This document shows, piece after piece, positions 57,171 through 64,000 of a stretch of 64,000 nucleotides of DNA. Within the stretch, counting starts at the first letter, position 1. Every line of letters starts with the position of its first letter. The notes beneath the pieces were generated by a model, which searched no databases, was not told the origin of the DNA, and saw only the letters and a list, made by a program, of their open reading frames with translations. The DNA is taken from contig CM073895.1 in assembly GCA_037176705.1 (NCBI GenBank), positions 3,453,051 to 3,517,050 of the forward strand. Direction: 5' to 3'. The DNA is from Molossus alvarezi. Lineage: Eukaryota > Chordata > Mammalia > Chiroptera > Molossidae. The position numbers and the translations under genes were made by a program.

Positions 57171-58146
57171 ACAGGCTTAAATCATTTAGAAAATAAAGAT
57201 ATAAAATAAAGGCCCTGTCTCCACACACAGTCACAGCCTGAGGCCGTGAGTTGGGGCTTCACCATGTGCACCTATGGGGCACGGTTTGGCCCACGCCCTT
57301 CTCAGAGCTATGCCGACAAGCTGGCACCGTGGGCAGTGCCCAGGCGCCCAGGCCTTCAAATCTCACCCAGTTACCTGGACGGGGCTCTGCACCTGCTCCC
57401 CACAGGCAGGCTCCCCTCTGACGCCACTATGACGCTGCCGTCTGGTGTCAGCGCCTGAGCGCCAGGAGCCGGCAGACCCTGCTTCCCGTCCAGTGAGGCG
57501 TGTGGCCAGGCGGGCCAGGCGGGTCTTCCTTGTCATCTGCAGCCACGAGGAACAGCTCCCCGGCTCAACAGAGAGACACCCACACAGGTCAGGTCACAAA
57601 CCCTCATCCACGGCACACACGGAGACTACCACGTCGGTGAGCATCCCCGGTACCGACGTTGTAATGTTCTTCAACTCAGATGCACGGTATCTGGGGACAT
57701 GGGCACTTTCTGCCCCGAGACCAACGCTGTGCCCCCGTGAAGCCGTGCCAGGCCCTGTACCCGGGCTCCGGCCACTCAGAGACACCAGGTCAGAAGGCCG
57801 CGGGTGTCAGTGTAAATGTCTTAGCTGCCAACACAGGAAGGGGGCCGGGCGGCCACATGGGATCGGGGAGTGGGTAGCAAGGCCACGCGTCGGAGCTGAC
57901 GGTGCTGTTTCCGTCGCTTACATGGACTTCTCTATTCTCCGAGGACGCGGAGTGTTTTTCTGCCCTGTGAGTTTTGATGTGGAAATTGCCCACCACTCTC
58001 GTGTCACATCGGGGGACAGGTAATATGCAGAGTTACAACGAGAGGAGATCTGGGGGACAGGGATGTGGGGAAGCTGGGAGAATTCGGATCAGACTTGCAA
58101 ACCATGGTTCTGACTTGACAGTAGCGACTCATGGCTTTGACTACAT
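57171..58146. other. Unrecognised DNA
   Basis: No gene is recognised. 57171-57215 is AT-rich, the remainder GC-rich. The frame at 57445-58023 (192 codons) has no domain. Confidence 0.42.
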
Positions 58147-58355
58147 TTTTTTTTTCTTTATTGATTTTAGAGAGAAAGGAAAGGAGAGGAAGGAAGAGAT
58201 AGAAACATCCATGAGAGAGAACATGGATTGGCCGCCTCCTGCACGCCCCCCACTGGAGATCAAACCCACAACCTGGGCGTGTGCCCTGACCGGGAACCGA
58301 ACCGGGGACCTGATGCTGGGTCGACGCTCAGCCACGGAGCCGCACTGGCCGGCGA
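58147..58355 (-). mobile_element. Ves-type SINE, A-rich-tail type
   Basis: TTTTTTTTCTTTATTGATTT tail, CATCCATGAGAGAGAACATG body, CTGCACGCCCCCCACTGGAG middle, GGGAACCGAACCGGGGA B box and CGGAGCCGCACTGGCCGGCG head. Nearly full length. Confidence 0.94.
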
Positions 58356-59485
58356 CTGATAGCTCTTGCCTGGCCTTTGGACTGAACTCACCGGTGAGTC
58401 TTCTCACTTGTGGGCTGAACCGCAGGGGCGGCTGCACCAGAAGCTGCCCCCCCCTCGTCTACTCCCGGGGTCCTGCCCCGAGCCCCTCTCTCCGCCGACG
58501 TCCGGCCGGGTGACCTTCTTCCTCGTTGGCAGAACGACATCTTGGTTGGTTTCTTCTCCTTTGGGTATATTTGGACTTTTTCTTTCTTTGAGGCGATGAC
58601 TATTTTAAACTGTTAGCCCAAATCGGAGGCCTGCCTTCGTCTGACGGACACGTGTGTCCTTCCTCTCCTGATCTGCACAGTGGATGGAAGGACAAGTCGG
58701 TGTGCTTCTAGACGCTTCTTCCTCGGTCTGTGGGCTTGTCGCCATCATCGGGGGTTGACAGGTGAGGAACAGGACACGTCCTTCAGCCCCAGAGACGCTC
58801 AGAGGCTACAGCAGAGCGGGCGCTGGAGGAATCACAGGGGAGGCCCCGCTGCAGACAGAGGAGGGGTCTTTGCCACGACCACCCATGGGGCTCCGGTGGC
58901 CCTTTACCTGCGGGGGCGGGAGCTGCTGCAGGTGAGGCCTGCCACACCCCAGCCTCTCGGGAAGCGGGGAGCTGAGCCCAAACCTGCATGGGACTCAGCA
59001 GGGGCGAAGTTGCAGGGCGGGGCGGGGCGGGGTTTCAGGGCGGAGCGGGCACCCTTCAGGGCCTTCGCAGCACCTGATTTTCAGAGGTACCTGCCGCTTT
59101 GCCCCATTACTGAAAGGAAAGGAGGAGGGGAGGTAGATTTTTACATTTTCAGTAACTCCTAAGGCACGAAGGGGCGTGGTCCTACCTTCTGAAAGGTGCC
59201 TGTTACCTGCAGCCACGCCCACAGGGGCAGCCCCGCCCAGCACCATCCCCTGGGTCACTCCCCCTGTGTGTGGCGCGACACTGGCCTGGGAGACATGCCA
59301 CCCACGGTAGTGCCCACTGGGTGGTGACATCCTCTCTGCGGCCGCCTGCTGCCACTTGGGTGAAACTGGGGAGGGTTCTCCGGAACAGTGTGGGGCACAC
59401 GGAACGTAGGTTTATTTTTTAACCGATGACAGACATCTGTTTCAGTTTCCAAAGGGAACAGACGGCACTTTGAAAATGGTACCGG
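58356..59485. other. Unrecognised GC-rich DNA
   Basis: No confident gene is recognised. It contains the GC-box run at 59015-59032. The frame at 58680-59162 has no domain. Confidence 0.4.
59015..59032 (+). promoter_or_regulatory. Run of overlapping GC boxes
   Basis: GGGCGGGGCGGGGCGGGG gives three overlapping Sp1/KLF-type GGGCGG sites, with another at GGGCGGAGCGGGC 8 bp on. This could be promoter DNA or just a small G-rich tandem repeat. No TATA box, initiator or transcript evidence is visible. Confidence 0.35.
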
Positions 59486-59731
59486 AGCCCTGGCTGGTTT
59501 GGCTCAGCGGTGAGAGCGTCGGCCCTTGGACCAAAGAGTTGCAGGTTCGATTCCGGTCAGGGGCACGTACCTCAGTTGCGGTTTGTCCCCAGCCCCGGTC
59601 GGGGTCTTGCGGGAGGAAACCAGTCAATGTGTCCCTTTCACATCGATGTTTCTCTCTCTCGCTGTCTCTCTCCCCCTCACACTCTATCTGAACATAAATG
59701 GGAAACTATCCTCGGGTGAGGATTTCAAAAA
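59486..59731 (+). mobile_element. Ves-type SINE, full length, hairpin-tail type
   Basis: AGCCCTGGCTGGTTTGGCTC head, GCAGGTTCGATTCCGG B box, CACGTACCTCAGTTGCGG, CACATCGATGTTTCTCTC and tail ATCCTCGGGTGAGGAT (59708-59723). The flanks GAAAATGGTACCGG and GAAAATGGCACGGG are a mutated 14 bp target duplication. Confidence 0.96.
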
Positions 59732-59902
59732 GAAAATGGCACGGGGCAGGATTTAGGAAGGAGACTCCACAGCGAGGTGGCTGGTGTGCAGGGGAGAAAC
59801 AGGGCCCGGCTGGGGGCTGCCCGGCCTCTAAGCACCAAAGGGTGGGGATGGAGCAGCTCCTGGGACCCGGAGGGCGAGACAGAGGTGAGGAGAGAGGCCC
59901 GA

Positions 59903-60016
59903 GGGAGCTGGTTTCTTTTTTTTTTATTATTATTATTATTTTTTTTAATCCTCACTCGAGGACATTTTTCCATTTTTTGTTCAGACAGAGTGGGAGAGTG
60001 GGAGGGAGAGAGAGGA

Positions 60017-60047
<31 letters not shown>

Positions 60048-60220
60048 TCGACGTGAAAGGGACACATCAAGTGGCTGCCACCCGCACGACTAACCAGGGC
60101 CGGGGACAAACTGCAACCGAGGTACGTGCCCTTAGTGGGAACCGAACCCGGGTCTCTCCGGACCGCAGGCAGACGCTCTAACCGCTGAGCCAAACTGGCC
60201 AGGGCGGGAGCTGGTTTCTT
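59903..60220 (+). repeat. 15 bp target-site duplication of a SINE
   Basis: GGGAGCTGGTTTCTT at 59903-59917 and 60206-60220 is perfect over 15 bp and brackets the SINE at 59918-60205. It is the clearest footprint of recent L1-driven insertion in the window. Confidence 0.95.
59918..60205 (-). mobile_element. Ves-type SINE, young full-length copy, hairpin-tail type
   Basis: From the left: a poly(T)/(ATT)n tail, AATCCTCACTCGAGGACATT (tail hairpin), an expanded (GA)n run, CATCGACGTGAAAGGGACAC, GGGCCGGGGACAAACTGCAA, GGGAACCGAACCCGG (B box) and CTGAGCCAAACTGGCCAGGG (head). Both pol III boxes look intact. Long tail and perfect target duplication indicate a recent insertion. Confidence 0.97.
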
Positions 60221-61010
60221 GGTCGGAGGGTCCCCACCTGCCTAGTGACTCCCTGAGAGGAGAGTCTGTGGGATAAAATGCCAACCTCCTCGTCTGCCCT
60301 GTTCCTGAAGGTGTTCCCTGTGAGCCAAACCCAGCTGCGTGGCCCAGCGCATGGCGCCCAGCATCCAGGGCCTCCGGGGCCACGAGCTGGTAGGAAACAC
60401 GGAGGGTGACGAGGGGTCACCAGGAGGTGCCCGCAGGACGTTCACTCTGCCCGCCTTTCCCGTGGAAACCCAATGAAGGCCGCGGCCGTGGCTTTTCTGC
60501 CCGCTCCTGCCTCTGCCTCCGACCGAAGCCAGGTGACCCCGTGTGGCCCTACCAGGCGTGGCCTCTCCTCCTGGGAAACAAACGCCGGGAATGGTCACCC
60601 AGGGGCTCCGACCCCCATGAGGCGCCACTCGGCCCGTCCCACGTTCTCGCTCATCCCTGGCGCATGGGGTGTGACCCTGGGAACACTCCCCCCCCCAAAG
60701 CTTAACTGGGGCCACGTCGCACCCGCGTGGCTGTTCCACATGCTTGATTTCCTGAAATCCCATCGCTGGCCTTCTCTTTGCTCCCACCCGTGGTCCGGTG
60801 CAGGGTCACCCCAGTTCCTGACACCTCAACCAGGTGGACGTCTTTGGGGTGGTCTCAGTGACCACGGACAGGAGGCACATGGTGTTATTGACGGACCCGC
60901 CGATCTGCTGCCTGTCTGCGGGGCCCTCTGTCCTTTCGGGGCGATGTTGCAGCTTCTCGTGGGGTCCTAAGAGCACCCCGCGGTGAAAGGGCACTGTGAT
61001 TCCTGCCTGG
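60221..61010. other. Unrecognised GC-rich DNA
   Basis: No gene is recognised. Short domain-free frames occur on both strands. CpG density rises toward the right, into the island. Confidence 0.42.
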
Positions 61011-61019
61011 CTGACGAGG

Positions 61020-61440
61020 AAGTAAGACCAGCGTGCGCGGGACTTGCCCGAGGACGCAGCTGCTCCCAGGAGCCCGTCCGCCGCTCGCCGCACCGACTCC
61101 GCTAGGGAGCGTGGTGCCTGTTGTCTTGCCGACGTAAACACGCTCGGCGTGAGAGGAGGGTGGTGAAGGAGCCGAAAGCTCACGCCGCCTTGCCGGGAGG
61201 GAGCACGGCGGGCTGCCTGTGGGAGGGAGGGCTGCCAGGCTCACCGAGGGCCGGCCTGCGCGGCTCTGGGCTGCAAGCGGACGAGCAGAGCGAGCGCCTG
61301 GGTGCCGCGGCGTCCCAGGGAAGGGGAGCAGCAACGCACAGCGCCCCGCGTCCGCCATCGGAACAGCGAACTGCGCGGGCGTCGGGAGGCGTCCCTGCGG
61401 GAAGGTGTCCAGGCTCCAGACCCTGGGCGGGCCTAGCGCA
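61020..61440. promoter_or_regulatory. CpG island
   Basis: By hand count there are about 50 CpG in about 420 bp, with G+C near two thirds, so the observed/expected ratio is near 1. That meets the usual CpG-island criteria and is far above mammalian bulk DNA. It is not a SINE or tandem repeat. I see no TATA box, and no exon I can assign starts here, so promoter function is only possible. The whole neighbourhood is CpG-rich, which weakens the contrast. Confidence 0.6.
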
Positions 61441-61589
61441 GCAAGAGACTGATGAGAGCAGGACAGGGGAAAGGGGGTGTTCCGGGTAGGGCGGCCCCCG
61501 TGGAAGGAAGGGCACGTGCCCTGGGGGCCCCAAAGGACAGCCAGGAGGACTGCAACCGAGAGCCAGGGAGCCCAGGAAGGCCAGGGGGC

Positions 61590-62110
61590 CACGGGGAGAG
61601 AGGGCACCACACGGGGCTTCGAGGGCACGTTCAGGAATCTGGTCTTTGTCCTGAGAGTCCAGGGATGCCTGGGAGGGTTTCAGTTCATGGGATGATCTGA
61701 TCCCATCTGCTTTTGTTTCTTTAATCCTCGCCCGAGGACATTTTCAGATAGAGTGGGAGAGCGCAGAAGGGAGGGGGAGAGAGAGAGAAACATCGATGTG
61801 AGAAAGATACACCGACCGGCTGCCTCCCGCACGACCCCAACCAGGGCCGGGGATGAACCGCAACCGCGGTACGTGCCCTTGGCCAGAATCGAACCTGGGA
61901 CTCTGGTCCGCAGGCCGACACTAACTGCTGAGCCACACCGGCCAGGGCCTGATCCCATTTGCATTTGGAACAAACACAGGCCCCCTGCTCTGGGATGGAC
62001 AAGGCAAACATGGGAACACTGGATAGAAGGCTGCGACCAGCGGCCAGGCCACAGACGACAGTGGTTCAGCCGAGGCTACCCCGAAACCTGGAGAGGGCTG
62101 CCTGGAGCCC
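61590..62110 (+). repeat. Old interspersed repeat, split by a SINE
   Basis: CACCACACGGGGCTTCGAGG, CTTTGTCCTGAGAGTCCAGG, ATGATCTGATCCCAT and, after the SINE, GGATAGAAGGCTGCGACC match in order a common mammalian repeat (GATCATGCAGGGCCTTG, GGACTTTGGCTTTTACTCTG, ACATGATCTGA). I leave the family unnamed. The same family reappears at 63505-64000. Confidence 0.55.
61711..61948 (-). mobile_element. Ves-type SINE, full length, hairpin-tail type
   Basis: AATCCTCGCCCGAGGACATT tail hairpin, CATCGATGTGAGAAAGATAC body, GGGCCGGGGATGAACCGCAA middle and CTGAGCCACACCGGCCAGGG head. CTGATCCCATCTGC at 61697-61710 and CTGATCCCATTTGC at 61949-61962 form a 14 bp target duplication with one mismatch. Confidence 0.96.
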
Positions 62111-62835
62111 TGACTTGGAGACCACGTCCCCCCGGGAGCCCAGGAGCCTCCTCGAAGCATGCAGCCCCACACGATTAGCATTCAGGGCGCCCCTCTCCCA
62201 GCTGCTGCGCATCTGCAGGGACCTCGGCGGCTCACGGGCTCTCTGTGACGGACAGACCTGGAGGGAAGCCGCCGTTCCAGGTGGAGACGTCCGTTTGATT
62301 TGCAGCTTCTAAATCGGTACCTGCGCACCGTCCTGTCATTAAAGACTCATTTAGACCTATCGTAACAGGAAACAGCAGAACTCGGCCAGGCCCGTAAAAT
62401 GACAAATTGCCCTCCCTCGGGAGAAATCTTCATGCAGAAGACGGGGCTTCCCATGGCGGGATCCGTGGTTAACATCCGTGGCGCTGACGGTGTCGTACTG
62501 CGCTTGGGATGAAGAGGCTCACGCTGCCCTGTCCCAGGCTCCGCAGTCCCCAGCCAGCAAGGTGACTCGCCTCTCAAAGACCTGGTCCACTGGCCCTGCT
62601 CACGGTGCTCAGAGAGCCAGGCATGGCCCCCAGCCGTGGCAGCTTGTGTCTCGGGGCCCTGCATCAAGGGGGGCGCTCAGTACTGAGCTCCCCGTGGCTG
62701 CAAACACGCCCACAGGAAACTCCAGCTGTGCGGCGGATCCCGGCTTCGAGGGCCTTGGGCACTGTGGGCCTCTGCTCTCCTTTGATTCTGCAAGTAGAGG
62801 CGTCACAGTTTAGGGTAAAATATATGCATGTGGGA
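62111..62835. other. Unrecognised DNA
   Basis: No gene is recognised. 62290-62420 is AT-richer unique DNA (ATTAAAGACTCATTTAGACC). The rest is GC-rich. Confidence 0.42.
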
Positions 62836-62839
62836 GTCA

Positions 62840-63080
62840 CAGGGGAGCCTGCCTTTGATCCCCAGTCCTGCCACGTCCTGAAGGGTTATTAGGGTGACGT
62901 GGTAACAGAAGGAGCACCAGGAGGCTGGAGATGTTGGGGGCCAGCGCCTTTAGGCAAACGACCCGACTTCAAAGCCCTGGCTTCTTCCTCTGTCTCAAAT
63001 GCAGGAACGGAAGCCCCGGGTCCCACCTGACCAGCTTGCTGTTCGATTTGAATGAAATGACGCGTCGAAGTCCCCAGTGA
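62840..63080 (+). repeat. MIR SINE
   Basis: TTTGATCCCCAGTCCTGCCA, GGCAAACGACCCGACTTCAA, TCTTCCTCTGTCTCAAATGC and GATTTGAATGAAATGACGCG follow the plus-strand MIR consensus (GAATCCCAGCTCTGCCA, GGCAAGTTACTT, TCCTCATCTGTAAAATG, GATTAAATGAGATAATG). It is diverged and CpG-rich, with an insertion after the first part. Confidence 0.65.
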
Positions 63081-63504
63081 CCAGCCCCTACTCCAACAGC
63101 AGCCTCCTGGGACACCCCGCACCGCCCTCGGGTGCATGATGTGAGGGCGTGTGCACACACAGCATTCCCCACGTGCCCGGGCTGCGCTCAGGAGCCGGCC
63201 GCGCGTCTGCCCTGTCCTGTGGCCAGACAACCGCGTGGCTGAGACAGCTTTTCAGCCACATAACAAAGGGACGTGTCTATTCACCGGCTAAATACCTGCC
63301 GGGACCCTCGGGTATCAGGAACAGTCTCGTCATGGGGGGCACTGGGGTTCTGGACTGGGCAGCTGGAGCCCCACAGGGACAAAAGGGACTTGGCTGCCCT
63401 GCTGTTTAGAGCTGTCTGACTGCCAACCCCGCAGTGGGCACAGAGACTGCTCACATCCTGGGCAGGGTGGGCTGTTGAATTTGTCACAGAGTAGCAGGAG
63501 AAAC

Positions 63505-64000
63505 CCCAGTGAGAGAGATATTTCCACCTGTCCTGGAAGAACACGAGCAGGCAGACACCTGGGGAAAGCACTGTGGGCAACGGAACAGCACGTGCAAAGG
63601 CCCTGAGGTGAGAGCAGCCGGATGTTCTGGAGAGACTGCGAAGAGCCCGGCGTGGTCAGCAGAGGTCACGAGGCCTGAACGGGAACAGACGAAGTCAGCG
63701 AGGTGATGGGGATAAAATCCCCAGTCGAATGAAGGGAGCACATTCTGTAGGTGCAGGGAAGGGTCACACCCCTCTGACAGGGTCTGATAGGAACGCCACC
63801 TCCTGTAGGGCTCACAGACAATGCAGGTCTGACAGATACAAAAGTCCTAATCCCATCAGGCTTACGAGGTCAGGACAGTCTTGCGGGTCTGATGGTCAAG
63901 GGCAGGGCAGCAAAGCCTCGGGCATGGCGAGGTGCCCAGGGGTCTGTCCCGCAGGGCTTGGCAGCCACGTTAAGGACTTGGCTCTGCCTGGCAGAGACCA
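63505..64000 (+). repeat. Old interspersed repeat, runs off the window
   Basis: GGAACAGCACGTGCAAAGGC, CCTGAGGTGAGAGCAGCCGG, CGGCGTGGTCAGCAGAGGTC and, at the end, CGCAGGGCTTGGCAGCCACG then TTAAGGACTTGGCTCTGCC follow the same common mammalian repeat family as 61590-62110. It is truncated by the window edge. Family left unnamed. Confidence 0.6.

Noticed and set aside
59698..60181. Open frames of 131 and 134 codons
   Set aside because: They cross a Ves SINE and its GA run; the peptide repeats SINE-derived strings seen in other copies.
1..64000. Telomere (TTAGGG) arrays, rRNA, histone or olfactory receptor genes
   Set aside because: I looked for their signatures and saw none; isolated TTAGG matches are single copies.

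Overview
This window looks like nuclear DNA from a microbat, probably a vesper bat or close relative (Yangochiroptera). The main evidence is about 23 copies of a tRNA-derived SINE of the Ves type on both strands. Its signature pieces are a CCTGGCCGGTTTGGCTCAG-like start, a GGTTCGATTCCC-like pol III B box, a CATCGATGTTTCTCTCTC body and either a hairpin or an A-rich tail. Ordinary mammalian repeats are also present: old L1, MIR, mariner-type and Tc2/pogo-type MITEs and one solo LTR. I recognise no protein-coding exon, rRNA, functional tRNA or CRISPR array. The long open frames are by-products of stop-free tandem repeats or cross SINEs and microsatellites.

Layout. 1-13 kb is GC-rich, with a cluster of tandem repeats: a 24-26 bp CACCTC-type array (2.77-3.15 kb), a 34 bp minisatellite of about 43 copies (5.28-6.76 kb), a 518 bp G-rich polypurine tract (8.51-9.03 kb), a CA/TG/GC alternating tract (10.84-10.96 kb) and a mixed 38/34 bp minisatellite of about 36 copies (11.57-12.91 kb). 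Such a cluster in CpG-rich DNA is typical of subtelomeric or recombination-active mammalian DNA, but no telomere repeats are visible. 13-18.8 kb is AT-rich and holds an old L1 (about 15.3-17.9 kb) broken by a 128 bp mariner MITE. 19-21 kb returns to GC-rich DNA with one TAATTA-rich block. 21.1-27.2 kb is a second, strongly diverged L1 containing a Tc2/pogo-like MITE, three SINEs and a solo LTR. Its 3' part is unusually rich in CpG.

27-39 kb is mostly unrecognised GC-rich DNA with scattered SINEs and two older interspersed repeats. 39.9-41.3 kb holds a 435 bp CA/TCAC microsatellite, an MIR and two SINEs, the second inserted in opposite orientation at the 3' end of the first. 44.50-44.77 kb is a 47 bp tandem repeat with a strict A-B-A-B alternation. 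45-64 kb is GC-rich, with SINEs, MIRs, a run of GC boxes (59.02 kb), a strong CpG island (61.0-61.4 kb) and two copies of one further old repeat at the right end.

No genes work together here. The biology visible is layered transposition, minisatellite growth and possible regulatory DNA (AT-rich homeodomain-like blocks and the CpG island). I found no new protein system. The items most worth testing are the 47 bp higher-order repeat, the L1 that seems to have gained CpGs, the conserved SINE tail hairpin and the tandem-repeat cluster.
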